Positions 10,906-24,051 of a DNA stretch of 64,000 nt are shown here, piece by piece. The stretch lies in the NCBI RefSeq assembly GCF_026914265.1, contig NC_069130.1, positions 62,001 through 126,000 of the forward strand. Reading direction: 5' to 3'. How positions within the stretch are numbered: position 1 is the first letter of the stretch; every line of letters begins with the position of its first letter. Below the pieces are notes generated by a model, which made no database searches, was not told where the DNA came from, and was given only the letters and a program-made list of their open reading frames with translations. The position numbers were made by a program, and so were the translations under genes. The stretch is from Mya arenaria (Eukaryota; Mollusca; Bivalvia; Myida; Myidae).

Positions 10906-10909
10906 CAAT

Positions 10910-13900
10910 TATTTCACCATCAACCCGTGTAATTGAAAATGTACAGGGCGCTTCAGCGTGGGACTGTATTATACACGTCAATCAGAGTAGTCGCTGACGT
11001 TACTGTTTTGTAGTACGTTGTCAAATATATTGATCAAAATAACTAGCATGCGGTTTAAGTGAATACCTGTGTATTTTAATGGGTTGCTTGTTGCTGAACG
11101 GTTAAGCTCCGCCTACTAGTTACGGTTCCGATATGCGAGTTAATGAAGGAAACAATGTACAAAAAGCTTGTTTTGTTTTTTGAAGTTTGAAGATTAAACT
11201 AAATGCGTACTAGCAGATACTACGATTGTTCATGTTGATAGACGTGTACACAAAATAGCGCTTTGTAAATTTGGCCTAGAACAACCCTTTAAAGCACAAG
11301 ACTCTGAAATTCATGCATAAGACAGACGCCAAAACTTCAAATCGTGTAATTTACCTTCTCATAAGTCAATTCTCAATGGTATCCAACATGTTTCCATTTG
11401 GGCCTCGACTCAATGTATGTTTATGTGGATAGATAAGAGTTAGTTAGCTTTAGTACTGTACTAATATAACACGGTTTATGGCATTGGTTCATCTGCCACA
11501 TATAAGTTGCCTTTAGGCCACAAGAAGTTTATGATTCGTTCCGCAGATTTACCGCACCTTTCTTATGGAAAATGTCAAAATAATGTTTTTGTGCGACTTT
11601 AGGAAATCAGATTGTTTTGTGGAAATTAGCTTTTTTGAAAGCTGCAATGTTATGGGTTATAATTTTCCGAATTGTTTTGTAAAGGGAGGTTACCTATGCG
11701 CGGAGTTTAATATATTAACTGGTATTAATTATTTCAAATAAAATTGCGGCTTCCTGTAAACATGTTTTGTAATTTTCAAACTGAGGTAAAATGTGTTTCT
11801 CACTGAAATGAATACTTCACTTCGGAGATTTATTTTCAAAAGACACCAGTTCTCTCGAAGAATGCCTATCATTTAACTATGAAATGTTTGTCGTGATGAT
11901 AAAAAAACACAAATTGTCGCTTGTTCAAGCTTTTTACTGTGTTTTAGAGTATGTGTTTTTTCAAAAGGCTATTGTCTGATTCAATTTCTGACACAAATGA
12001 CTAGAATTTGATTTGATGGCGTCGATGATGTAGAAGTTAGCGTTCACTTTGCAAGAATATGGTTTCATTTTTTATTGGTCTGAAATAATGGTTGAAAGTC
12101 ATTTTTGACCAAATGTTGACAAAACAACATGTTCGGACTAGTCCACCTTAATGTTAATGGCCATCAACTAGTCTAATGACGATTTAATAATTATGGCAGT
12201 TACAGGGAGAAATGTCAAAGTAATGAAAAAGTATCCCTGAACGCTTTTTATTGTTCGGACACTCCTAAAAATAGGTCAGCCTACTTTGATAATTGGTTTG
12301 TTTGTTCTAGGATTTATAAAACAATTCGCTGACCATAACATTGTCTCTAGCATGGACTTGACAAGGGCATTCTGCTAGGCCAGAAAGGGCACTTTTGGTG
12401 CGCAATGAATTGGCCTTAATGTGGCATTTGCAACAGTTAATGATCAATTCATATTGTGTTTGTGTTGAAACTACTTTCAATACTAGTAATTTGTTATGGT
12501 TTTGTAGCTGATTCCTTTACTTTTATGCCAAATTATGTATAGTTATTGTTTTTGTACTTATTTCTAAAAATAACTTGACAGTATGTTCAATAAATATCAA
12601 ATATACGAGTTCATTGTTATCAAAGTGGACTCTGTCTAACAAAAGGGCAAAGCAGGGTATAGTAAAATGAAAAAGGGTGCCGGAAAAGGGCAACAAGATG
12701 CCACCCACCCTGCTATTTTGACCTACCTAAAACAGTATTGTGAACAAAGCCTGTTAGTGTCCATTATGGTGAACACATGCTTATTTCATTTACAGTGATA
12801 TTAAACTTGAAATTAAATCAAGCAAATGAAAGGTTTACCTGGTACAGACTCCTTACTTTCGTTATGCTGACTGTGTAAAAACATACAAACCTTTCATTTT
12901 ATGTGTCCAAAATCAATTATAATAAATGCCTAAATACAGTTGCAAATTATGTTAACGTGATTTCGGTAGAGTATAAGCATCTTCCATGGCCGATCGTATA
13001 AGATAGGGTCATCCCAATCCGAGCGTAGGGTGTTTGGCGGTAACGAGGTTGTGACGTCATGTCCGGTAAGATGACTTCATAATTTTGATATGTCAAAACG
13101 TAATTTCTTGTTCAAACACACTAAGTACTGAATGTCTTTAAAATGTTCTCACGAAATCAATACGAAATACTAAGCTTTCCTCTTAATGTTAAAATGGAAA
13201 ATGTACACCAGTATTCAAATAAATCTTCATCATAAAATACAAAATGAAAAAGTAACGTAAGCCTATTGCCAATTGATTGATTTGTTTACACACATGCAGA
13301 GTTATATATTTTCTGACCAATAGATATAAAATATGTTATATTACATGTGTTATACAGATAAAAATAAGTGATGTCTATAATTAACCGGGACAATGGCTTA
13401 TCATGTGATAAAGTGTATTATATTAAACGAACTTTTCTTTTGTTTCATATTAAACATGTCTTTCATAATACTTTTTAAATTTTCTTGAAAATCAAACTGT
13501 TTGGCAAGGGGTCAATGCGGATACGGCATTCAAGTCGGATTGAGCATTTCGGTTTAATGAAGGGAAGAAAATGCTGGTTTTCACTACCATTTATTCCACA
13601 CAGATTTAATATGGTCACTCCAGAAAATGCCCATGACACCTGTTATTTGAGAGATGCTTGAAGGTTGTAAGAAGGTTGTAAGAACACTGGTGAATTTGTG
13701 AAGAAATAAGGAACTAAAGCACAAATCTTTGCCTCAATATTTGATCTAGTGACCTAGTTTTCTTCACCAGAGGTGACTTACATTCACAAAGGTCTAAAAT
13801 ACCATGTTGAGAAATATTCTGACAGTTTCATGACGATCGAATTCAATCTGCTAATGATGACACTTAAAACGCAAAAATAACGACACCCGAACCGACGCCC

Positions 13901-14127
13901 GCCCAATTTCCGCCATTCTTGATTCGGAAAAATCCAGAAATATTTTTTATGCAATCCTTGCATTTAATAAGATTTGAAAAAGCAACTTCTAAATTCCCTT
14001 TTACATGACCATTCAAATCGGAAAAATAATTTTGAAACACATGCTGGTTTTCCAAACTGTCACTGCTATTTACAAGCACAATACATAGCGCGGAAGTTAG
14101 TTTTTTGTGACTTAGGATATGCGCATG
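10910..14127. other. Intergenic; no gene recognised
   Basis: This stretch of about 3.2 kb contains only short open frames without recognisable content. It must include the 3'UTR of the transporter gene, which ends at 14128, but I could not fix a polyadenylation site. A bivalve-type repeat phrase (gatctagtgacctagtttt) lies near 13745. Confidence 0.5.
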
Positions 14128-14315
14128 TCACATGTTGCCATAGGTAGGTTGTTGGTCTTTGTTGATTGGTTGCTGCTGAACCACCTCCTCGTCAAGTCGC
14201 GCGAGAGTACCACGTGATATGTCAGCCTCGCCTTCATACGTAACCATTGGACCGTAGTTTGTCGATCGACCCTCTACGCTGTTCCACAAGCCGTACGTGA
14301 AATACAGAACGAAAC
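14128..14315 (-). CDS. CAT exon 4 (last membrane segment, cytosolic tail, stop)
   Basis: Acceptor gttttccag precedes GFVLYFTYGLWNSVEG, then a hydrophilic tail with DEEVVQQQP and the C-terminus PTYGNM before TGA at 14130-14128. The reading frame continues open to the right of the acceptor but is intronic there. Confidence 0.92.
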
Positions 14316-17300
14316 CTGGAAAACAGGTAACATTTATTACACCATGACATACTCTCTCATGGCAATGTGTCTCGCAATGAAGTGGTGTATCGCATTCGAG
14401 TATAACTGAGCACAACTTTGTATTCAAAAACGTGAACTGTAAGTATATTCTTGTGTACCTGTGTTCATGAAAAGGGTCTCGAATAATGAAGAACAGAACA
14501 AAACAAAACGGAAAAGAACATAACGAAACAGACCGGAACAGAACAGAACAAAATAAAACAGAATGGAACAGAACAAAACAGACCGATACAGAACGGAACA
14601 GAATATGTTTTTTAATTTAAGCATGACAAGCTCATCATGAGCAGATGAAAAATACAATGGTTCAAACTTCTATATACATGTATATCGTTTAGTTTCCAGG
14701 TATGATTTTTAAGGGTAAAACATACATTGTCGCTCCATGTTTTGTGTTCAAGAATAAGGCACATTTTACGAAAATATATATTATAGATTTGTTGAAATTC
14801 TAGCGATCACGGAAAAGCCTTAAGACAATATGAATATGTTTCTGCGCCAAAATATTCCAGACGATCCAATCAACAATGCCTTCTTACTTCTAGAGAATGT
14901 AATTTCAGAAAAGTGAATAAATTTCATTAATGGTTTCAAAAATAAAATCATCTTCGAAAGCCAAAAGCCACAAGCTGGTGTTTGAATTGTATCGACCTTA
15001 AACGTTGAATGTAAACCTTGGTTGAACTACATTCAGTTAAATTGTTCTTTCATTACATTCAATACTTAAACCTGAATGAAATTATACATATATTTTGCTT
15101 GCTACATTAAATCTTAAAAGGACTTAAAAAAGGAAATTTGTTTATTGGTCCTTCTATCACAATTAAGCACTGCCGCGATCCCTTGAGATCATGTTTGAAA
15201 TCGACTCGTAATATTTATCAATATTTCTAAATATAGCCATCGTCGGATACCCCCGATACACTACTGCTTCGTTGTGTACCTTGGGCGATTTGGTTAGAAC
15301 AATCTTGTAACCATGAATAATGAATTCATAATGCAGTTTCCTTAGTTCCGCAAAGCACCAATGCGGAAATATGACTCTCACATTTGTACAGACACGCATG
15401 CTTATATATCCCCGAAGAGGAAGTATTCTGGCGAAAACTCGAATTTAACTCCGTACGACTGATCAATAAACATTTTAAAACGGCAACCTAGACCACTCGC
15501 CTGCGGAGACAACTGACACAACTGGGTGATATAAGACTATGATTTTATCATTGTAACATGCGATTTTATTAGATGAAGAGATGTCTCCCCTGCCTCATAA
15601 ATATTCATGTCAAACAACATTTTTTTTCAGTCATTTTCCCCACGGTATGTATGAAGTGTATCAGAAGAAAGTACCGTGGTTGCCGGCGATGGAACATAGC
15701 ATGTCAACGGATATCATGTTAAATAGCGCCTTTGATGACATTCATTAGTTTTAAATATTACTATACATGTTACACTTGAACTCAGTTAAGTACTATAAAA
15801 TGACCTTGCTGGATTTGAATCACATACCGATTAGTAACCATATCCCTAGACGTAACCATGTCAGTGGACCCAGCTTCATCATGAGGGCAGTGTTGCAGGC
15901 TATACTCAGCGCAGGAATAAGGGGGACCAACGGAATCTGAAAAAAGGGAGATAAAAGACGTTGAATAAACACAAACAAAATCAACAAATAACTAATACAT
16001 ACGTAGCTATAGTTATCCATGTTTGAAAATCGGACTTCATTTGCTATCGATAATCGATTCGGACCAAGCATTTCGATTTACAATCGGACAACAATTGAAG
16101 CTCATAATATCATTTGGGAATACATTCTTTATACATAGTATCATTATGATCATTTAAATGATTTAACCAGGAATCAGGAAGTGTGATACTATAGTCATGC
16201 TTTTGGGAACAGTTAGTTAATTTCCATAACTTTATACTGTTTTTAATGTTTTAATGAATGAAATGAACAACAAAACACATACAAAATATTTTGACATCAG
16301 TTGCAAAATGATGCACAACGCATCAAGTACATGTTGGTAACCGCAACAAAAAAGATACGTAATTACCGGAAGTAGCATTAAGCGATATCTATTTTGGACT
16401 ACAACTATCAGTTTTGCCAACATAACATTGTCAGCGAAGATTTATCGATTGCACTATATGATCGTTTCATCATTAAATGAACGATAAAGAGAATCCACCG
16501 CCTGGCATTTTCAAGTTTGTACTATTCAGTTAAGGGATGCGACACTTTGTTTTATGTCTAATCAAAACGGGTCCCTTTAAATTGCTGCAAATTACATAAC
16601 AACATATCTTATTATTACATATTATATTAGATAAACCAAAAGAAAATTTACCTGGAAGGTCAGGAAAGCGTCATTTTTCTCGTGCGCCACCATCGCAAGG
16701 TAACAGACGATCACCATGGCAGCAAAGATTATAATCAACAGTATGGCCCACCAGGATCCTCCGCTCACATACTCGTAGCCAAAGATAACCGTGGCATTCA
16801 GACATATTATACTCACTATCAAAAGGAAGGTCGCCAACATGACGGCGTTTCCTGGTTCAAACTTATTCAGAATTGGGAATGCCTTAAGATTTTGTTTTAA
16901 TCGTCCAAATTCATCTTGGCTTTTTGACTTTTTGATAATTGAAGATTCTTCGCCGATGGAGGTAGATTCAGGGTTGATGACGTCATCTTCCGGTTTCAGT
17001 TTGAATTGGCATTTATACACAGGGAGGTATCGCAGGACAATGACGCATGCTGAAACTATTGTGTAGGCGGTTAAAGTCCCTATAGACATAAACTCTACCA
17101 GAGTTGTAATTTCAAACAAGAATGCCATCAGGGCAGAGACTGCTCCAAACACCGCTATTGCAACAACTGGAGTTTGAAATCGAGGATGTACGTACGCTAA
17201 AGATTTGAAAAGTAGACCGTCTTGCGCCATGGCGTAAACCGCCCGCGGAAGAGAATAAGCGCTTCCGAGCAATGACGTAGTGATACCAAAGAGTGTTCCA

Positions 17301-20300
17301 ATTCCAACTAAATATTTCGCCCATGTTATCCCCCTTTCTGCAAAAGCCATTGGAAAAGCTGCCGACGGATCAATGTCTGTATAAGGAACAATCAAAGTCA
17401 GCGCTGTTGTTGCCAGGACATAGATGAACGATACTATCAGCAGTGACGTTACTGTGGCAATCGGAATGGACTTCTCCGGGTCCTTGGCCTCTTCACCGGA
17501 CACAGCGATACCTTCAAAGCCAATATAGGCGTAGAAACACGTGGCGGCCCCCGCTAGCGAGCCTCCAAATCCGTACGGAAAGAAACCTCCATGTTCCGAC
17601 CACGTGCGGCCGTCAGCGAACGCAAAACCGGCGCAGATCAAGAACAAGATTACCAGGCAGTTGATCATGGTAAACACTGTATTAAAGTGGACAGTAAATT
17701 TAGCCCCACTAGCAATCACTAGAAATATAAGTATGGTAATTGTCATTGCGATAAAGTCTGGGTAGTCTGATATCCATGGCGAATCATGGCTGAGGTATCC
17801 GATAGATTCCAATGTACCTTTCCGTATTGCTCCGTCGAACAGCGAATCTATTGCTCCGCTCCACGCCCTGGCAACTGAAGCAGAACCGAGGATGTGCTCC
17901 AGCACAATGTTCCAACCAATCAAGAACGCCCATAGCTCGCCGATTGCTATGTACGTATACGAGTAGGCGGAGCCAGCTTTAGGAACACGGGCCCCGAACT
18001 CAGCATAACACAGAGCAGACAAGATGGCAGCGAATCCAGCAAACACGTACGACAATATGGCGGACGGTCCGGCCAAGTCCCTAACAACAGTGCCTGGAAA
18101 ACATTAATGTAAGATTGTTTCTCTTTGTTCCTGAGTAGGACATGTACCCGGGTATCGATCTTAAATTACCCGCGGGTACCCAGGAACCTGTAAATGCAGT
18201 TCATGCCACAGAATAAACACGTCATGTAACAGTAACAATGTCATCTGAAACAAAAACAAGTATTGTTTGAAAATTTTAATAGTTTGTCATATGAATGTAT
18301 GTTCAAGTCAGCTCCGTCACAATAGGGTGGGTGGGGGAGGCAACGCACAATGAAAAGCAAATACCTTATTAATTCGCTTTAACAAGCAGAAGGCGATAGG
18401 GTTGACGTGTGGCAGCCCAAAAGGACCATATATTCCATGATTGTGCTGTACTGGTGGAAACCGGGTACTAAAATTATACCCGTCCATGCCCTATTCGTAA
18501 GTAATTACAATAATATGTGTTATGTTATTGTGTTGTACTAAGTATATATATTACCATGTACTTGTTTTGTACGACGTATATATGGTATTTTTTACTTGTA
18601 TTGTAATAAGTGTGTATGTTATTATGTACTTGTGTTGTACTAAGTATATATGTAAACTATGTACTTGAGTTGTACTAAATATATATATATATATTACCAT
18701 GTACTTGTTTTGTACGACGTATATATCGTACTTTGTACTTGTATTGTAATTAGTGTATATGTTACTATGTACTTGTGTTGTAATAAGTATATATGTTTAC
18801 TATGTATTTGTGTTGTACTAAGTATATTTGTTTACTAGTATGTATTTGTGTTGTACTAAGTATATATGTTTACTATGTACTTGTGTTGTACTAAGCATAT
18901 ATGTTTACTATGTATTTGTGTTGTACTAAGTATATTTGTTTACTAGTATGTATTTGTGTTGTACTAAGTATATATGTTTACTATGTACTTGTGTTGTACT
19001 AAGTATATTTGTTTACTAGTATGTATTTGTGTTGTACTAAGCATATATGTTTACTATGTATTTGTGTTGTACTAAGTATATTTGTTTACTAGTATGTATT
19101 TGTGTTGTACTAAGTATATATGTTTACTATGTATTTGTGTTGTACTAAGTATATTTGTTTACTATGTATTTGTGTTGTACTAAGTATATTTGTTTACTAG
19201 GTATTTGTGTTGTACTCAGTATATTTGTTTACTAGGTATTTGTGTTGTACTAAGTATATATGTTTACTAGTATGTATTTGTGTTGTACTAAGTATATATG
19301 TTTACTAGGTATTTGTGTTGTACTCAGTATATTTGTTTACTAGGTATTTGTGTTGTACTAAGTATATATGTTTACTAGTATGTATTTGTGTTGTACTAAG
19401 TATATATGTTTACTAGGTATTTGTGTTGTACTAAGTATATTTGTTTACTAGGTATTTGTGTTGTACTCAGTATATTTGTTTACTATGTATTTGTGTTGTA
19501 CTAAGTATATTTGTTTACTAGTATGTATTTGTGTTGTACTAAGTATATATGTTTACTATGTATTTGTGTTGTACTAAGTATATTTGTTTACTATGTATTT
19601 GTGTTGTACTAAGTATATATGTTTACTAGGTATTTGTGTTGTACTCAGTATATATGTTTACTAGGTATTTGTGTTGTACTAAGCATATATGTTTACTAGG
19701 TATTTGTGTTGAACTAAGCATATATGTTTACTATGTATTTGTGTTGTACTAAGTATATTTGTTTACTATGTATTTGTGTTGTACTAAGTATATATGTTTA
19801 CTATGTATTTGTGTTGTACTAAGTATATATGTTTACTATGTATTTGTGTTGTACTAAGTATATATGTTTACTATGTATTTGTGTTGTACTAAATATATAT
19901 GTTTACTATGTATTTGTGTTGTACTAAGTATATATGTTTACTATGTATTTGTGTTGTACTAAGTATATATGATTACTATGTATTTGTGTTGTACTAAGTA
20001 TATATGTTTACTATGTATTTGTGTTGTACTAAGCATATATGTTTACTAGGTATTTGTGTTGTACTAAGCATATATGTTTACTATGTATTTGTGTTGTACT
20101 AAGTATATATGTTTACTATGTATTTGTGTTGTACTAAGTATATATGTTTACTATGTATTTGTGTTGTACTAAGTATATATGTTTACTAGATATTTGTGTT
20201 GTACTAAGCATATATGTTTACTAGGTATTTGTGTTGTACTAAGCATATATGTTTACTATGTATTTGTGTTGTACTAAGTATATATGTTTACTATGTATTT

Positions 20301-23274
20301 GTGTTGTACTAAGTATATTTGTTTACTATGTATTTGTGTTGTACTAAGTATATATGTTTACTAGGTATTTGTGTTGTACTAAGTATATATGTTTACTAGG
20401 TATTTGTGTTGTACTAAGCATATATGTTTACTAGGTATTTGTGTTGTACTAAGCATATATGTTTACTATGTATTTGTGTTGTACTAAGTATATTTGTTTA
20501 CTATGTATTTGTGTTGTACTAAGTATATATGTTTACTATGTATTTGTGTTGTACTAAGTATATATGTTTACTATGTATTTGTGTTGTACTAAGTATATAT
20601 GTTTACTATGTATTTGTGTTGTACTAAGCATATATGTTGACTATGTATTTGTGTTGTACTAAGTATATATGTTTACTATGTATTTGTGTTGTACTAAGCA
20701 TATATGTTTACTATGTATTTGTGTTGTACTAAGTATATATGTTTGCTATGTATTTGTGTTGTACTAAGTATATTTGTTTGCTATGTATTTGTGTTGTACT
20801 AAGTATATATGTTTGCTATGCATTTGTGTTGTACTAAGCATATGTCTTTATTATGTATTTGTGTTGTACTAAGCATATATGTTTACTAGGTATTTGTGTT
20901 GTACTAAGCATATGTCTTTACTAGGTATTTGTGTTGTACTAAGCATATGTCTTTATTATGTTTTTGTGTTGTACTAAGCATATGTGTTTATTATGTTTTT
21001 GTGTTGTACTAAGCATATATGTTTACTATGTTTTTGTGTTGTACTAAGCATATGTCTTTATGATGTATTTGTGTTGTACTAAGCATATGTCTTTATTATG
21101 TTTTTGTGTTGTACTAAGCATATGTCTTTATTATGTTTTTGTGTTGTACTAAACATATATGTGTACTATGTATTTGTGTTGTACTAAGCATATGTCTTTA
21201 CTATGTATTTGTGTTGTACTAAGCATATGTCTTTACTATGCTTTTGTGTTGTACTAAGCATATGTCTTTACTATGTATTTGTGTTGTACTAAGCATATGT
21301 CTTTACTATGCTTTTGTGTTGTACTAAGCATATGTCTTTACTATGTATTTGTGTTGTACTAAGCATATGTCTTTACTATGCTTTTGTGTTGTACTAAGCA
21401 TATGTCTTTACTATGTATTTGTGTTGTACTAAGCATATGTCTTTACTATGCTTTTGTGTTGTACTAAGCATATGTCTTTACTATGTATTTGTGTTGTACT
21501 AAGCATATGTCTTTACTATGCTTTTGTGTTGTACTAAGCATATGTCTTTACTATGTATTTGTGTTGTACTAAGCATATGTCATTACTTTGCTTTTGTGTT
21601 GTACTAAGCATATGTCTTTACTATGCTTTTGTGTTGTACTAAGCATATGTCTTTACTTTGCTTTTGTGTTGTACTAAGCATATGTCTTTACTATGCTTTT
21701 GTGTTGTACTAAGCATATGTCTTTACTATGTATTTGTGTTGTACTAAGCATATGTCTTTACTATGTATTTGTGTTGTACTGAGTGTTTATGTGCAGTATC
21801 TGTCTAATAACCTTGATTTTAATACATGTACTCGTTTTAAATTAATAATCTGCGAAACTGCAAACTGACGGTTTCAGACGCTTAGCTATTCCAAACTTGA
21901 ATGCGTGTTGTGCTTCGGGAGGACCTGCAACACGGGGATATGTTTGGAATGGTCGTTGAACCAACTCCCAGGCCTATAAACAGTGCTTGTACATGTTGAA
22001 CGTTGCTAACTATAAATAGGAGCTAGAAATGACCTTGCATGTTAACCACAATTACGGAAAACAATTTGCATCACACGCGTTGTCTTGTTTAAGAACAGTG
22101 CGTGACTTGATTAGATTTGTTGTCTCAGGCGACCGGAAGAGAGAGTTTTGTAAATTACTTAAGAGAGGGAGAATGGCATTTGCAGATAAAAATTCAATGT
22201 ACTGCCAATATATGCCATTGAAAATAAGGGTTTCTTTGTGCATTGTGTTTACCTTAGTTGTATACATATATTTGCAAAAGTCAATGAGTTTTTATTAGTT
22301 TTATGTGTGCGTAAAAATGACCAAGCTAAACTTTAAACATATATAAATATAAAAAAAAAACACTTTCAGAGTCCGTCATGACATTAAAGGTGCACAATAT
22401 GGGCAGATGCAATCTTATTGCATTATTATTTTTGACTTTAATGGTAAAACAAAAAAAAAGCGTAAGAGTTGTTTACAGGTAAAAACACATTATGCTACAT
22501 TTTGCTGGGGACTTTATTACAACGTAGCTACTAGTTAAAAAATAACAAATACGTGTCTTTTATTTTACCTGTACACAAATAATATGTTGTTTTTTTTGCT
22601 TTTATCACTTAAGGCAAATGAGTTACATATCACAATTCATTGGAATTATAGGACTATATTTTGCATCGTCCTATATTGTGTGATTGTAAGGCATGGGCGT
22701 ATCTTGTTATAGTATAAGTTTTAATTTAAAGCTGCACTTGCACAGATTTACCATTTTACAACTTTTTTATTTTTGTCTTTGAAAGGGCATTTTTTTGGCG
22801 TAAATATCTGCAAACCAATGGTTTAAGATTACTGACATTAATCAGATCGTAGATTTTCATATTTTCGTTCGAAAATCAATGTTTTATGGCTTAAAACATC
22901 AATTTTTGAACTTAAATATGAAAATCTGCGATCTAATTTTTTGTCAGCAGTCTTTTATGACTAGTCTCTATGGATTTTCGCAAAAATTGGCTCGTTCCAA
23001 GACAAACAAAATATTTTTTAAAAACACATTCGCTACTTTAAATCTGTGAGAGTGCAGCTTTACGCTACAAAAATGTTTCTTTATGGGTGCATTGGGAAAT
23101 CATACCGGTAAGGACGTATATTCCAGCTCCGACCATCTGCCCAACCCCCAGCAGCGTCATATCGAACGTGCTCAAGCATTTCTTCAGCGGCGTCTCGTGA
23201 AAATTATCTGTAATTGTCTTCTTCCGGTTGACAGTTCCCCAGAACGAGACGAAAGAACCCAGAATCCTTGACAT
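14128..23274 (-). CDS. SLC7-family cationic amino acid transporter (CAT), 4 coding exons
   Basis: Coding exons 23274-23106, 18093-16652, 15936-15828 and 14315-14128 join in frame (phases 1, 0, 1) to 1908 nt, 635 residues, the usual CAT length. CATs are plasma- or organelle-membrane permeases for arginine, lysine and ornithine, normally with 14 membrane segments. Seen: the first-segment signature GVGQMVGAGIYVLTG (43-57), CYAEFGARVPKAGSAYSYTY with its conserved Glu, FYAYIGFEGIAVSGEEAKDP, a hydrophilic loop before FEPGNAVMLA, and the C-terminal block IPLVPLIPALSI followed by FVLYFTYGLWNS. The tail is Gln-rich and ends YGNM. An acceptor just before the ATG (AG at 23283-23282) implies an upstream noncoding exon. 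Family membership is firm; paralogue (CAT-1/2/3/4 type) and substrate are not resolved. Confidence 0.94.
14484..14610. repeat. Degenerate 5-bp (AACAG/GAACA) microsatellite
   Basis: Alternating GAACA, AAACA and GGAAC words run for about 125 bp in the last CAT intron, with interruptions. The opposite strand reads as a chance open frame rich in Phe, Leu, Cys and Ser, which is not a gene. Confidence 0.8.
15163..15399 (-). CDS. Unrecognised 78-codon open frame in the last CAT intron
   Basis: The translation has a balanced composition (for example RVIFPHWCFAELRKLHYEF and KVHNEAVVYRGYPTMA) and ends RDRGSA. It is not part of the transporter, whose exons on either side join without it. I recognise no family. 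It could be a decayed gene or transposon piece, or chance. Confidence 0.15.
   Translation of the reverse strand: MRVCTNVRVIFPHWCFAELRKLHYEFIIHGYKIVLTKSPKVHNEAVVYRGYPTMAIFRNIDKYYESISNMISRDRGSA
15828..15936 (-). CDS. CAT exon 3 (penultimate membrane segments)
   Basis: This exon encodes IPLVPLIPALSI and PLTWLRLGIWLLI, the conserved C-terminal CAT block. Acceptor ttttttcag, donor ATCG|GTATGTG, phase 0 in and phase 1 out. Confidence 0.93.
16652..18093 (-). CDS. CAT exon 2 (large exon, residues 57-537)
   Basis: A single uninterrupted exon of 1442 nt carries most of the transporter: segments 2 to about 12, the conserved Glu in YAEFGARVPKAGSAY, and the variable hydrophilic loop rich in Lys, Glu and Ser. 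Acceptor tttccag at 18095-18094 and donor TTCCAG|GTAAAT at 16651-16650. Confidence 0.95.
18510..21786. repeat. 35-bp minisatellite, roughly 90 copies, in CAT intron 1
   Basis: The unit is TTTACTATGTATTTGTGTTG then TACTAAGTATATATG (35 bp). The left part (18510-18840) is irregular, with dyad-like variants. From 18830 to about 19560 many units carry a 2-bp insertion (ctagtatg). The middle is very regular. From about 20830 the core changes to CATATGTC, and at 21180-21600 units alternate TATGTATTTG and TATGCTTTTG, making a 70-bp dimer. The array lies wholly inside the first coding intron of the transporter. Confidence 0.96.
22727..23062. mobile_element. MITE with TAAAGCTGCACTCTCACAGATT-type ends, copy 1
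   Basis: The ends are inverted repeats: TAAAGCTGCACTTGCACAG at the left and CTGTGAGAGTGCAGCTTTA at the right. The interior folds again around CGTTCGAAAATCAATG, with matching arms AGATCG and CGATCT. I recognise this end sequence from elements that are very common in bivalves. It lies in CAT intron 1, 44 bases from the first coding exon. A second copy is at 55221-55570. No coding sequence. Confidence 0.78.
23106..23274 (-). CDS. CAT exon 1 (start codon, first membrane segment)
   Basis: This exon encodes the first 56 residues plus one base: a short cytosolic N-terminus (MSRILGSFVSFWGTVNRKK), then the FDMTLLGVGQMVGAGIYVLT segment that opens all CAT proteins. Donor ACCG|GTATGA, phase 1. The ATG is chosen because it follows an acceptor by seven bases and gives the usual CAT start length. 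Confidence 0.92.
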
Positions 23275-24051
23275 GGCTTTTCTGAGAAAACAAAAAAGGT
23301 CAATGATATTCAGTTAAAAATTACACCATAAGATAAAAGGGAAGTGTAGTATGTTGCATATAAATACACATGTAAAAAGATTGATACATTAAAGATACAT
23401 ATTTGCTGCGATGATATCAACAAATATGTATATAATTAAGATATCATTTGCAGTTGTACGTGGGAGGATAATTAAATTTTTCAAGCGTTGAAATGCTGAT
23501 TTTCAGTAAATTAAATTGTAATGTTTCTCATGGTGTAGAGCATATCGATGACTTCTATCTTCCCTCATTTTATAAATCATGCGCGTAGTAGTTTTTTTAA
23601 CTATTTAGCGTTCATGGGTGTAGCTAGAACAGACTAGATTTGCAGGTCCTATTTTCTATGTTCTAGGCATGCCCCGCCCCCGTCCCCACCCCCTGCAATA
23701 TTTTTAATGAAATATACGATTAGTAGCGTTTCCCAATATCTTCTTATATAAAAACAAAGATCGATTTAAGGTTTGAAATGCATTCTTTTACTGTTTACAT
23801 TTTTTTTAAATCATTCACAGGCCGAGATCTATAGGCCTACTGGGAGCTACGCCCTTGACGTTTGCCTGTGCCGAAAGTATAAAGTGCTAGTGAAAGTTCT
23901 CTGCCATATGAATAAAATAACAAAAATATTATTTCACTATTTAGGCCCCTTTTTGCATTTATTCATTGTATTCAGTTGGCTGGTATTGTATGACATCCAA
24001 TAACCTTCAAACAATGCGGACGAGCACAGTAGCTCAAAAGTAAACTTCTTC

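Noticed and set aside
14424-14657. Minus-strand open frame rich in Phe, Leu, Cys and Ser
   Set aside because: It is the degenerate GAACA microsatellite in a transporter intron.
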